This document shows positions 45,298-53,888 of a stretch of 64,000 nt of DNA, piece by piece. Position numbers and translations under genes: made by a program. The stretch spans positions 6,156,501 to 6,220,500 of the forward strand of contig NZ_CP136051.1 of NCBI RefSeq assembly GCF_032999765.1, in the 5' to 3' direction. The notes beneath the pieces were generated by a model. It had not been told where the DNA came from. It did no database searches and saw only the letters and a program-made list of their open reading frames with translations. Positions within the stretch are counted from its first letter, which is position 1. Each line of letters begins with the position of its first letter. The DNA comes from Imperialibacter roseus (GTDB taxonomy: Bacteria > Bacteroidota > Bacteroidia > Cytophagales > Cyclobacteriaceae).

Positions 45298-46260
45298 ATG
45301 AAAACTATGACAGTAACAAAAAGAATAAGGCTTTTGCTCCCGGTCTTCGTATTGTTGGCTGGTGGAGCTCTGGCCCAAAAGCAAACCACTATTGAACAGG
45401 CAAAAGACAAAAGTATCCATGTGGAGTTGCGGACTGATGAAGACGGAAGCACCAAGACTTTCAAGAAGGAATATAAGACCAGAGAGGAGATGCTGGCCGA
45501 CGACGAACTCAAGGCTTTTCTGGATGAGAATAAGCTGGATGTGCACTTTTACGACAATGATAAAGAAGAAGGCTTACATACCATCATTCTGGATCAGTCT
45601 CAGTCTCCGGGTGTAAAAGAGCGAATACACATTCTCTCGGACTCCGACTCACTAAAGTCTTTCTTTTTCAATGGCTCGGGAACATTTCAGTTCAATGGGA
45701 CGGATGGAGCGCAATCATATGTTTTTAGGGCACCAGAAGACTCTGATGATGCTGTTTGGATGTTTGGAGGGATGGATAGCCTCTTCAGTACGAAGTTAAC
45801 CCCATTTGATATCGACTCGCTGAGGGAAGTTTTCGGGCAGCGGTTCGAAATGGGTGGTAGCAATGGTTACTTCTTCGAATGGGATAGTGAAGACGGCGAT
45901 AAGCATGGGTCGACAATAGTGCTGCGAAAGAAAATAACCATCTCAAAAATAGAGGACAACGAAGCTTCGCTTGATCAGCTTCCGGCCAAAAAAATGGAAA
46001 AGCTTGAACCGCTGGACCTGGCCTATTACCCCAACCCGAATAATGGCAGGTTCACGCTAAATATGTCACTCAAATCAACTGATCCGCTACAGGTGTCTAT
46101 TGTTGACCTAAGCGGGAAAACGATTTATGAAGAGGAAATTAAAACATTTGATGGCAGGTACTCGAAGGAGTTTAACCTCACTGACCAGCCAGCGGGCATT
46201 TATCTGCTTCAGGTGTTGCAGGGAAAAAGCAGGCTTGTTAGAAAAATAATGATCAATTAA
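45298..46260 (+). CDS. Secreted protein with type IX sorting domain
   Basis: 320 residues. Signal peptide ending GALAQ. The middle (about 30-230) is acidic with many Asp/Ser and two similar segments (FFFNGSGTFQFNG, FEMGGSNGYFFEWD) and no family I know. The last 80 residues are a type A T9SS C-terminal domain: YYPNPNNGRFTL, LQVSIVDLSGKTIY and PAGIYLLQVLQGKSRLVRKIMI. So it is exported to the surface or medium by the type IX system. It is divergent from the kinase gene and preceded by four phased repeats, suggesting it is a target of that two-component system. Confidence 0.88.
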   Translation: MKTMTVTKRIRLLLPVFVLLAGGALAQKQTTIEQAKDKSIHVELRTDEDGSTKTFKKEYKTREEMLADDELKAFLDENKLDVHFYDNDKEEGLHTIILDQSQSPGVKERIHILSDSDSLKSFFFNGSGTFQFNGTDGAQSYVFRAPEDSDDAVWMFGGMDSLFSTKLTPFDIDSLREVFGQRFEMGGSNGYFFEWDSEDGDKHGSTIVLRKKITISKIEDNEASLDQLPAKKMEKLEPLDLAYYPNPNNGRFTLNMSLKSTDPLQVSIVDLSGKTIYEEEIKTFDGRYSKEFNLTDQPAGIYLLQVLQGKSRLVRKIMIN

Positions 46261-46287
46261 TAATTGCACGTATGTTTCAGAGAAAGG

Positions 46288-46318
46288 CACCGGGGCATTG
46301 CTTCGGTGTTTTTTATTT
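46288..46318 (+). terminator. Terminator after the type IX cargo gene
   Basis: Stem CACCGGGG/CTTCGGTG (46288-46295 with 46301-46308, two G-T pairs), loop CATTG, then TTTTTTATTT. It lies 27 bp after the stop. Confidence 0.8.
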
Positions 46319-46385
46319 GGCGAAGTCCATTTCACTTTACCCGATTTTTTGTGATATTCAGGCATCTGTAAATCGAATAACTGGT

Positions 46386-46631
46386 TTGAAAAGCTTCGAT
46401 CAATTGTCACTCAATCAAAAAATCAACAAGTTGTATGTTGAGGGAGAATTCCTGTTTGCGATCAGGTACTACGGACATAAAGTAAATCTCTATCAACTGG
46501 GTTCACAGCTTTTTGAGGTCTTCTACAACCACAAGTATGACAGAATTGACAAGATCGAACCCTTTGACGATAAAAGTACCAGAATAAAGTTCTACGCAGA
46601 CCAGATCAAGCTTCCTTTGCAGCTTTTTTAG
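46386..46631 (+). CDS. Small protein of unknown function, TTG start proposed
   Basis: 81 residues if started at TTG 46386 (KSFDQLSLNQKINKLYVEG after the first residue). The frame is open from ATG 46272, but that part includes the terminator at 46288-46318 and gives a Cys/His-poor unlikely leader. The body is neat: basic helix, then VNLYQLGSQLFEVFYNH and KIEPFDDKSTRIKFYADQIKLPLQLF. I do not know the family. The end overlaps the convergent coaE gene by 26 bp. It is a real gene by pattern, not by homology. Confidence 0.6.
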   Translation: MKSFDQLSLNQKINKLYVEGEFLFAIRYYGHKVNLYQLGSQLFEVFYNHKYDRIDKIEPFDDKSTRIKFYADQIKLPLQLF

Positions 46632-47238
46632 CGGCAGCGGTCAGTAGCGCTTCGTGTAGTGCCACTACTTCAGGCACCAAAAGTTCCTGCTCGTTATTGT
46701 TGAGTACATAGTCGGCCAGCTTTTTTTTCTCCTCGTCTTTGAGCTGATTCCCGATGATGTCCCTCACCTGCTTTTCGTTGCGCTGGGGATCACGGGCCAG
46801 CACCCGACGAACTCTGAGTTCTTCCGGTGCTGTGACAAGCAGGACACTGTCCAGCGAGTTGTTTGACCCGGTTTCAAACAACAATGCCGCTTCTTTGATG
46901 ACGTAGGGCTGATTACTTTGAACGGCTACCCAGGAAGCAAAATCACGCCCGACAGCAGGATGTACCAGGCTATTGAGCTTTTGTAATTTGGAAGGATTTG
47001 AGAAAACTTCCTTTGCCAGAAAGCTTCTGTTGAGGTTTTGACCGTCCGAATACGCCTCTTCTCCGAAAGCCGCCTTTATTTCCTCAACAAGCGCTTTGTC
47101 TTCTACCATTAGCGACTTGGCTCTGTTGTCGGAGTTATAGACCGGCACGCCAAGCACCGCAAATATTTTGCACACGGTGGACTTGCCGGAGCCAATGCCT
47201 CCGGTGACGCCAACAAGCGTGGGTTTACTGGTTGGCAT
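46606..47238 (-). CDS. coaE: Dephospho-CoA kinase
   Basis: 210 residues from ATG 47238. P-loop GVTGGIGSGKST at the N-terminus, followed by the family segment VPVYNSDNRAK and, near residue 75, FSNPSKLQKLNSLVHPAV, then KEAALLFETGS. It phosphorylates dephospho-CoA, the last step of CoA synthesis. The C-terminus is Ala/Lys-rich. It overlaps the end of the YbbR gene by 14 bp. Confidence 0.95.
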   Translation of the reverse strand: MPTSKPTLVGVTGGIGSGKSTVCKIFAVLGVPVYNSDNRAKSLMVEDKALVEEIKAAFGEEAYSDGQNLNRSFLAKEVFSNPSKLQKLNSLVHPAVGRDFASWVAVQSNQPYVIKEAALLFETGSNNSLDSVLLVTAPEELRVRRVLARDPQRNEKQVRDIIGNQLKDEEKKKLADYVLNNNEQELLVPEVVALHEALLTAAAKKAAKEA

Positions 47239-48184
47239 GGCCGACCTTAAGTTTTTCAGGGAGCAGCTGAAGCTCGAGCACCTCCGAAGGCCTGAACAAG
47301 ACAACAGGGGTGATGGTAGAGTCTTCGCTGTTGTACATTTTGAAATCGGCAGCAATGGAAAATGCTGAATCACTGACCTGGCTGGCCAGATCGCCCTTGA
47401 TGGTGTAAAAGACGTACGTGGTGGTGTCAGCCAGAAAAGGCACTTTGCCCCGGTACCTGTTTGGGAAGTTAACCGGCTGAATTTCTACTAGCAGGGAGTC
47501 TCTTATGAATTCTTCGGCTCTGAACTTAACAGTCACTGACTTGGGCGTCGAACTCATCAGTCGATTGTCAGTCAGGGGCACGGCCAGCGACCGCTCAAAA
47601 TCACCAGCGATGTCGCTGCGGTCAAACTCAAGTAGCCAGGTAGACGGAAAACGGTTCATAAGGCTTGATGGGCCTTCTATCAGCACACTGTCTGGTTCGT
47701 AAGTAATTGCGCTTGTGAGTCGGTAGTTTGTTGCAAGGGGAATGGTCAGGCTATCCACCACGGCCATTACCATTTTCTGAATTTTGGGCTCGACAGAAAT
47801 AAAAAGTGTGTCTGTCACCACCCTGTTCAGGTCAATGTCTGTCAGCTGGTCTTTTATGATGTCGTAGAGGGAGTTTCTGGTGAGAAACTTTATTTCGGTG
47901 GGGTTGTCGAGTTGAATAATCAACGGGTCAACGTTGAACCAAAAGGTTTTGCGCAAGAGGTTCCAGCCCCCGCTGGCCACGTCAATACGTACTTCATCCG
48001 GAAGCGGCTTAACAATTACGACGCTGTCACGTGGAAAATCAAAAGCAATAGGGTAGCTGAGCCTGGCCTCGTAGTTTTTGTTGAGGGAGTTAAAAAACCA
48101 AAAGGTAGTAGCGGCTAAAACTGCCAATACTACTACCTTCCAATTTTCTCCAATCTTAAATGTAAAGATTTTTTTGTTTGCCAT
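47225..48184 (-). CDS. YbbR-like (CdaR-like) membrane-anchored protein
   Basis: 319 residues from ATG 48184 (a TTG at 48196 is less likely). One membrane helix at about 14-31, then repeated YbbR domains with alternating strands outside the membrane. Family members (CdaR in Firmicutes) bind and regulate the diadenylate cyclase CdaA, but no dacA is in the window, so only the fold is assigned. Here it lies between yajC and coaE, with a 26-bp gap to yajC and an overlap with coaE, so the run yajC-ybbR-coaE is a single unit. Confidence 0.85.
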   Translation of the reverse strand: MANKKIFTFKIGENWKVVVLAVLAATTFWFFNSLNKNYEARLSYPIAFDFPRDSVVIVKPLPDEVRIDVASGGWNLLRKTFWFNVDPLIIQLDNPTEIKFLTRNSLYDIIKDQLTDIDLNRVVTDTLFISVEPKIQKMVMAVVDSLTIPLATNYRLTSAITYEPDSVLIEGPSSLMNRFPSTWLLEFDRSDIAGDFERSLAVPLTDNRLMSSTPKSVTVKFRAEEFIRDSLLVEIQPVNFPNRYRGKVPFLADTTTYVFYTIKGDLASQVSDSAFSIAADFKMYNSEDSTITPVVLFRPSEVLELQLLPEKLKVGHANQ

Positions 48185-48210
48185 TCTAGCAGGCAATATT
48201 TGAGGTTTCC

Positions 48211-48531
48211 TTATGAGGCTGCTGCTGTCGGCGTCGCATATTTTTTGCTGGCATCCAGCGAAATAGCAGCCTTTTCGAATTTAATTTTCAGCCCCTTGTC
48301 AACCTCAAGAACAACCGTGTCGTCTTCCACTGCAGCAATCTTTCCGTGGATTCCCCCGGTGGTTACAACAGTGTCACCTTTCTTTATTTCATCGATAAAC
48401 TTGCGTTGCTCTTTCTGCTTTTTTTGTTGAGGCCTGATGAAAAAAAGCCAAAATATCAGGATCATGCCACCCAGCATAACAAACTGCATGTAGCCCCCAC
48501 CTGAACTTGCCTGTGCTAAAATCAAATGCAT
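48211..48531 (-). CDS. yajC: Preprotein translocase subunit YajC
   Basis: 106 residues. One membrane helix (FVMLGGMILIFWLFFI) followed by RPQQKKQKEQRKFIDEIKKGDTVVTTGGIHGKI (split: RPQQKKQKEQ and KGDTVVTTGGIHGKIA), the standard YajC signature. It is part of the SecDF-YajC holo-translocon. Ordered before the YbbR gene on the same strand. Confidence 0.96.
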   Translation of the reverse strand: MHLILAQASSGGGYMQFVMLGGMILIFWLFFIRPQQKKQKEQRKFIDEIKKGDTVVTTGGIHGKIAAVEDDTVVLEVDKGLKIKFEKAAISLDASKKYATPTAAAS

Positions 48532-48555
48532 TCTTATGTGATTGTTTAGGTATAA

Positions 48556-49119
48556 TTATTTTTTAACCGGGCCATCTGCTGCACCAGCCTTAGGAGAAAC
48601 CACCGCTTTGATGTTCAAACGTGATAACTTGGGGTTGGTATTGGCAGTGATGCTGACAGTTTTGTTCTGCACACCTGGCTTGTTGCTACTGTTGAATTTC
48701 ACCTGTATTTCGCCTGTTCCGCCTACTGGAATAGGCTCTTTAGGCCAAACTGGCACAGTACAGCCACAAGAAGCTGAAGCGTTTGAAATAATCAAAGGTG
48801 CTTCGCCAGTGTTAGTGAATTTGAATACGTGCTCGGCAATCTCACCTTCTGTGATTGTGCCAAAATCATAATTCTCTTCGGCCCAGGTGAAAACTGGTGC
48901 CGGCCCTGATGGCACTTCTTCTTCAAGCGCAGTTTGCTGAATTGTAGGGCTGGCTGTGGCTGCCGAGGAGGCTGGTCCGCTTCTGGCTTTGCCGGCTTCC
49001 AATTCTGCCACACGACCTTCCAATCTGGCCAGACGGCCTTCCATTTCGGCATTTGAGCAGCTAAATCCTACTGCCACTAATGCTCCAAAAACTAATACGT
49101 TAACTACTGACTTCTTCAT
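48556..49119 (-). CDS. DUF1573 lipoprotein
   Basis: 187 residues. Lipobox VGFSC, a coiled-coil stretch (AEMEGRLARLEGRVAELEAG), a linker rich in Ala, Ser and Thr, then the DUF1573 Ig-like domain (about 75-175) with NYDFGTITEGEIAEHVFKF and the Cys-rich signature ASCGCTVPVWPKEPIPVGG. DUF1573 proteins are envelope beta-sandwiches of unknown role, abundant in Bacteroidota. Gene order nusB-ytxH-DUF1573-yajC-YbbR-coaE on one strand is typical for the phylum. Confidence 0.9.
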   Translation of the reverse strand: MKKSVVNVLVFGALVAVGFSCSNAEMEGRLARLEGRVAELEAGKARSGPASSAATASPTIQQTALEEEVPSGPAPVFTWAEENYDFGTITEGEIAEHVFKFTNTGEAPLIISNASASCGCTVPVWPKEPIPVGGTGEIQVKFNSSNKPGVQNKTVSITANTNPKLSRLNIKAVVSPKAGAADGPVKK

Positions 49120-49163
49120 GACTATGGTATTTTGAAGGGTTAGTAAAATTCTGTTAGGAACTT

Positions 49164-49171
49164 CAAATTTA
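49164..49171 (-). promoter_or_regulatory. Candidate -7 element for DUF1573
   Basis: On the minus strand TAAATTTG matches TAnnTTTG and lies 44 bp before the ATG at 49119. Confidence 0.4.
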
Positions 49172-49279
49172 GTATAAACAATGAATAAAACGGAATGGGC
49201 AGGTTAAAGATTCCCTATTACACGAAAGGCGAAAAGCCCTTTGCAGAGGAGAATATAACCAATCTTTTCCCGGGTCGTA

Positions 49280-49576
49280 CTATTTTTTTCTGATCTGACC
49301 GATGAGCTCATCCACATCATCAAGCAGTCTTTCTGCCTTTTCCTTGGCGTCGTTGATGATCCTTTCTCCTTCGGATTTCGCTTCGCTCTCCACCAGGCCT
49401 TTGCTCTCCATCAGCTCATCAATCAACTCCTGAAGTCTACCTTTGTACTTGTCGAGCTGGAAAGATAGCTTGTCCCTCGTGTTTGTTCCCTTATCGGGAG
49501 CATATAAAATACCCAGCACCGCTCCGGTGGCGGCTCCAGCCAAAAATGCTATTAAGGTACCAGTAGTCCTGCTCAT
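49280..49576 (-). CDS. YtxH-domain protein
   Basis: 98 residues. N-terminal membrane helix rich in Gly/Ala (TLIAFLAGAATGAVLGILYAPD), with the family stretch GILYAPDKG, followed by a long charged amphipathic helix (KLSFQLDKYKGRLQELIDE) and a short second helix. YtxH proteins are small membrane proteins linked to envelope stress. It starts 9 bp after nusB on the same strand. Confidence 0.9.
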   Translation of the reverse strand: MSRTTGTLIAFLAGAATGAVLGILYAPDKGTNTRDKLSFQLDKYKGRLQELIDELMESKGLVESEAKSEGERIINDAKEKAERLLDDVDELIGQIRKK

Positions 49577-49585
49577 AGTATATTT

Positions 49586-50764
49586 CTATTTGTTATCAAT
49601 TAATCCTCTTCCACTTTTCTTTATAACGCCTTTCGCTGCCAAATCGTTGGCCAATACATCTAATAATCCATTGACGAACTGCTTGCTCTTGGGCGTGCTA
49701 TAGTTTTTTGATATCTCAATAAACTCATTTATCGTCACTTTTACCGGTATTGAAGGAAAATGAACCATTTCTGCGATGGCCATTTTCAAAATCACCTTAT
49801 CGATAAGCGCAATTCTATCGATTTCCCAGTTCTTTGATTTCTCAGCAACAATGGCCTCATACTCTTCATTATTGGCAAATGTTATTTTAAACAGGTCACG
49901 GAAATAGTCAAGGTCGTCTTCCAGGTTGGCAGAAAGCTCCAGCAGTTGGAAGGGCTCTCCCTGCCCTTGATACGCCTTGATTGTTTTCACCGCCAGGCTT
50001 TTCACAATGGCGCTATTTTCTTCCCAATACAAATCCTTCTCTTCCATGAAGGTTTGAATGGTTGGGTGCTTGAAAAACAGTTTTTTGATAATGTGCAAAA
50101 CGATTTCTTTGTCCTGCTCCAGCGTTGGATTTGAAAGTAGTTGATAGGCTTTGTAAGCCTCGTCCGCTTTCAGAATGTCCTTGTACCAGGTGCTTGTGTC
50201 GTCTCTGTAAGCTGACCAGCTGAGCGACCGTTGGCCAAGCTGCTGCTGCAACGGTTCGAAGTCAAGAAGGGCCTGAACAACCTTGTTGTCAGCCAGGTTG
50301 TAGTCATTGGCCACAACAATTTTTTCCGACGACAGATTGCCCAATTGCTTTCTTTTTTCCTTCGATACATGCAGTGCAAACTCCGCTGGTAACATCAGTG
50401 CCATATAGTAAGAGTCGTGGATGCTATCAACGTCTTTCAGCATGCGGTTCTGAAAAGCCTCTTTGTCTTTTTTGACCTGATTTCTGAAGTAAGTGACAGC
50501 ATCTGCCACAGATTTCTTCATCTCATCATCCGCCTCAGCAGGATATTGAATGGTGTCATTCTTATGCTGCTCGGCGAAGCAAGTTTGCGCTATCTTTCCT
50601 TTCTTCTTTAGAAGTTTGGCGTCCTGAGGCTCCATACTATTCAAATCAGGCTGAAAGTAATCAGCGATTTGCTGATTGGCGATTTCAAAGTCGGAGATGA
50701 TACTTTGCTCAAGAGCAAAATATGATTGCACGGCTTTGATCCGAAGGGTTCTTCTGTTTAGCAT
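49586..50764 (-). CDS. nusB: Transcription antitermination factor NusB, extended form
   Basis: 392 residues, much longer than the usual 130-160. The canonical NusB part is at the C-terminus (about 250-390): RIALIDKVILKMAIAEMVHFPSIPVKVTINEFIEISKNY followed by SKQFVNGLLDVLA (given here as two parts KVILKMAIAEM and VTINEFIEISKNYS). The N-terminal 240 residues start MLNRRTLRIKAVQSYFALEQ, a NusB-like opening, and are helical, so the protein may hold a degenerate second NusB-like fold. Long NusB is common in Bacteroidota. NusB acts with NusE in rRNA antitermination. Confidence 0.9.
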   Translation of the reverse strand: MLNRRTLRIKAVQSYFALEQSIISDFEIANQQIADYFQPDLNSMEPQDAKLLKKKGKIAQTCFAEQHKNDTIQYPAEADDEMKKSVADAVTYFRNQVKKDKEAFQNRMLKDVDSIHDSYYMALMLPAEFALHVSKEKRKQLGNLSSEKIVVANDYNLADNKVVQALLDFEPLQQQLGQRSLSWSAYRDDTSTWYKDILKADEAYKAYQLLSNPTLEQDKEIVLHIIKKLFFKHPTIQTFMEEKDLYWEENSAIVKSLAVKTIKAYQGQGEPFQLLELSANLEDDLDYFRDLFKITFANNEEYEAIVAEKSKNWEIDRIALIDKVILKMAIAEMVHFPSIPVKVTINEFIEISKNYSTPKSKQFVNGLLDVLANDLAAKGVIKKSGRGLIDNK

Positions 50765-50811
50765 TTCCCAATAAAAAAAGAACGAAAAGTTTTATTTTAA
50801 TTTCTATTAAG

Positions 50812-51915
50812 CTAGTAAGATAACTTGATCTTACCAATATCATTGATCCTGTTAATGGCTATTTCCATGGCTGATTCCTGAGGCGTAATGCCTTTTTTCT
50901 CAGCCAGATCAAATACCCGAAGTGTTGTTTCGTATATTCTTTCAGTCTGCTGATACACCACTTCCCTGTTATAGTTGCCTATTTGCTCGTAATACACATT
51001 AGTAATGCCGCCGCCATTGATAAGAAAGTCAGGTGCGTACAAGATTCCTTTTTCAATCAGTTTTCTGCCATGCTTTAGCTCTTCCGCCAGTTGATTATTG
51101 GCACCGCCCGCAATCATGGCACATTTCAACCGACCGATTGTGTCGTCATTTATCGTAGCGCCTAAGGCACAGGGTGAATAGATGTCAACGTCCAGGTCGT
51201 AAATGTCGTCGACAGGCACCACTGTGGCTCCGAAACTGTCGGCTGCATGCTTGAGCTTCTCTTCATGAAAGTCGCATACAAATATTTTTGCCCCTTCTTT
51301 AGAGAGATGTTCCATGAGGTAAGTAGCCACATGGCCTGCTCCCTGCACTGCGACCTTTTTTCCCTTCAACGAGTCGCTGCCATATACTTTTTTGGCAGTT
51401 GCCTTCATGCCCATGAATACACCAAAGGCGGTAACCGGAGAGGGATCACCTCCACCACCCATCGACTCCGGCACGCCGGTTACGTAGGGAGTTTCCATTC
51501 TGATATATTCCATGTCACGGGTAGACATGTTGACATCTTCAGCCGTCCAGTAACGCCCACCCAGTCCGTGCACGAATTTGCCAAAGCGGCGCATCAGCAC
51601 CTCGTTTTTTATTTTTTTGGCGTCGCCAATGATCACTGCTTTTCCGCCACCAATATTAAGCCCTGCAATAGCTGACTTAAATGTCATTCCTCTCGACAAA
51701 CGCAGGGCGTCGTTAAGGGCATCCTCCTCTGAAGCGTAATTCCACATACGGGTGCCGCCTACAGCAGGCCCCAAAACTGTGTTGTGAATAGCAACTATGG
51801 CCTTTAAACCAGTTGCCTTGTCGTGGCAAAATACCACCTGCTCATGCTCCAACTCCGCCAGCTGGTTGAAAATACCCATGCCGGTGGTTTTCAATTCTGA
51901 AGTTTCGATCATCAC
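50812..51915 (-). CDS. Leucine dehydrogenase (Glu/Leu/Phe/Val dehydrogenase family)
   Basis: 367 residues. Substrate domain with VLGPAVGGTRMWNY and the catalytic Lys in NIGGGKAVIIGD, then the NAD domain with VAVQGAGHVATYLMEHLSK and an end APDFLINGGGITNVY. These are leucine/valine dehydrogenase features, deaminating branched-chain amino acids to oxo acids with NAD. The same-length glutamate dehydrogenases lack these motifs. Its promoter lies beyond 51915 in a gap that also has the divergent ABC exporter promoter. Confidence 0.92.
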   Translation of the reverse strand: MMIETSELKTTGMGIFNQLAELEHEQVVFCHDKATGLKAIVAIHNTVLGPAVGGTRMWNYASEEDALNDALRLSRGMTFKSAIAGLNIGGGKAVIIGDAKKIKNEVLMRRFGKFVHGLGGRYWTAEDVNMSTRDMEYIRMETPYVTGVPESMGGGGDPSPVTAFGVFMGMKATAKKVYGSDSLKGKKVAVQGAGHVATYLMEHLSKEGAKIFVCDFHEEKLKHAADSFGATVVPVDDIYDLDVDIYSPCALGATINDDTIGRLKCAMIAGGANNQLAEELKHGRKLIEKGILYAPDFLINGGGITNVYYEQIGNYNREVVYQQTERIYETTLRVFDLAEKKGITPQESAMEIAINRINDIGKIKLSY

Positions 51916-51943
51916 GAAGATAAAATAAGGTCACATGTTGTTA

Positions 51944-51971
51944 TTTGGGTTCAAAGCTTTCCCTACTTTTG
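51944..51971 (+). promoter_or_regulatory. Candidate promoter of the ABC exporter at 52087
   Basis: TTTG at 51944-51947, 16-bp spacer and TACTTTTG at 51964-51971. The predicted leader is about 110 nt long and holds a 6-codon frame starting ATG 51979 in the same frame as the exporter, ended by TAG. Confidence 0.5.
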
Positions 51972-52086
51972 ACAAGAAATGTCGGAATTGCGTTTGTAGC
52001 CACAAAGCTACGTTTTTTTTAGGTTGCGAACCAAGGTATTCGCCAGGCCAATGAACCATTTACCCAAAGTCTCGTTTTAAGATTCA

Positions 52087-53874
52087 GTGAAAGATCTAGC
52101 AGCAATAAATAAGTATCTCCTTAAATATAAGTACCACCTGATTCTGGGTACTTTATTCATTATTATTTCCAATGTGTTTGCCATTATTCCGGCCTACCTG
52201 GTAAGACAGGCATTTGATATTGTGCAGCGGGGAATCAGCCTGCATAGTGCATTTCAGGGTCTTGAGCTACAGTCGGAAACTTATGACTTGTTTACATCCA
52301 GCATCTTCATTTATGGTTTTTTCATTCTGCTGATGGCGCTGCTTCGGGGTGTGTTTTTGTTTTTCATGAGGCAGACAATTATTGTGATGTCACGCCTGAT
52401 AGAATATGACATGAAGAATGAGATTTATGCGCATTATCAGACGTTGCCGCTTAGCTTCTACCGCCGTAACAATACTGGCGACCTGATGGCCAGAATTTCT
52501 GAGGATGTGAGCAAAGTGCGCATGTATATTGGCCCCGCCATCATGTATGGAATCACGCTGTTCACCCTGTTTTTTATGGTGATTCCATTCATGTTCAGCA
52601 TCAACCCGAAGCTGACACTTTATTCTCTTCTGCCCTTACCGGTGTTGTCGGTCAGCATCTACTTTGTTAACAACATCATCAACAAGCGTTCGGAGGAGAT
52701 TCAAAGGAGTCTTTCCAATCTTTCAACTTTTGTGCAGGAGGCTTTCTCCGGTATTAGAGTGATTAAGTCGTTTGTGAGGGAGCACGACTTTGATGATAAA
52801 TTCAACAAAGAGAGCAATGAGTACAAGGATAAGTCGCTACAGCTCACTTTCGTGAATGCGCTGTTCTTTCCTCTTATCATGTTCCTTATAGGGCTGAGTA
52901 CCATCCTTACCGTATATATTGGATCGATAGAAGTGATGGCGGGAGCGATCACCACGGGTATCATCGCTGAGTTTATCATTTACGTGAATATGCTTACCTG
53001 GCCGGTAACTTCGCTGGGCTGGATTACCAGTATTATCCAGCGGGCAGCGGCGTCTCAAAAGCGGATCAACGAGTTTCTGGATACAAAGACAGAGATTGTT
53101 TCGACACTCAATGTGAAGCAAGAAATTAAGGGAGCGATTAAGTTCGAAGATGTGTCGTTTGTGTACCCCGATTCAGGCATCAAAGCGTTGAGCCATGTTT
53201 CATTTACAGTGGATCCGGGGGATTCATTGGCTGTGATTGGCACCACTGGTTCGGGCAAGTCGACCATTGCCAACCTTATTTGCCGCATGTACGATGTGAA
53301 TCAGGGGCAAATAAAAGTGGATGGTCACGATATAAGGGCCTACAATGTTCAGCATTTGCGTGGGCAGATAGGCTACGTGCCACAAGATGTGTTCCTCTTT
53401 TCGGACACATTGGCTAACAACATTGCCTTTGGCGGTAATGACCACAACAGGGATCAAATAGTAAAAGCAGCAGAAGATGCTGACCTTCTCGAAAACATAA
53501 AGGGATTTCCGGCTGGGTTTGAAACGAAGATAGGTGAAAGGGGCATTACGCTGTCAGGTGGACAGAAGCAAAGGCTGTCTATTGCCCGGGCCATTGTTCG
53601 TAACCCGCAAATCCTTATTCTTGACGATTCGCTTTCGGCGGTTGACACAAAAACAGAGAATTCCATTCTACAGGCGATGAAGCGCATCATGCAAAATCGC
53701 ACGACGATCATTATCTCACACCGTGTGTCTTCAGCCAAGCTGGCCAATAAGATCATTGTGCTGGACGATGGCGAGATCAAAGAGTACGGTGTCCACGAAT
53801 CGCTGCTGGCTCAGGGCGGCATTTACAAAGAGCTTTACGAGAAGCAGTTGCAGACAGAAGAGAGTGAGGGGTAG
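52087..53874 (+). CDS. ABC exporter with Asp replacing the catalytic Glu
   Basis: 595 residues with a GTG start at 52087 (no in-frame ATG nearby). Six membrane helices, then the ATPase with Walker A GTTGSGKST (about residue 383), LSGGQKQRLSIARA and Walker B ILILDDSLSAVDTKTE. The residue after the Walker B Asp is Asp rather than Glu. This variant is known from one half of heterodimeric exporters (BmrC, TM287), where a partner supplies the active site. No partner gene is next to it. The H-loop His is present in ISHRVSSA. The wHTH regulator gene converges 14 bp after its stop. Confidence 0.92.
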   Translation: MKDLAAINKYLLKYKYHLILGTLFIIISNVFAIIPAYLVRQAFDIVQRGISLHSAFQGLELQSETYDLFTSSIFIYGFFILLMALLRGVFLFFMRQTIIVMSRLIEYDMKNEIYAHYQTLPLSFYRRNNTGDLMARISEDVSKVRMYIGPAIMYGITLFTLFFMVIPFMFSINPKLTLYSLLPLPVLSVSIYFVNNIINKRSEEIQRSLSNLSTFVQEAFSGIRVIKSFVREHDFDDKFNKESNEYKDKSLQLTFVNALFFPLIMFLIGLSTILTVYIGSIEVMAGAITTGIIAEFIIYVNMLTWPVTSLGWITSIIQRAAASQKRINEFLDTKTEIVSTLNVKQEIKGAIKFEDVSFVYPDSGIKALSHVSFTVDPGDSLAVIGTTGSGKSTIANLICRMYDVNQGQIKVDGHDIRAYNVQHLRGQIGYVPQDVFLFSDTLANNIAFGGNDHNRDQIVKAAEDADLLENIKGFPAGFETKIGERGITLSGGQKQRLSIARAIVRNPQILILDDSLSAVDTKTENSILQAMKRIMQNRTTIIISHRVSSAKLANKIIVLDDGEIKEYGVHESLLAQGGIYKELYEKQLQTEESEG

Positions 53875-53888
53875 CGGCGAAGTTTTAA

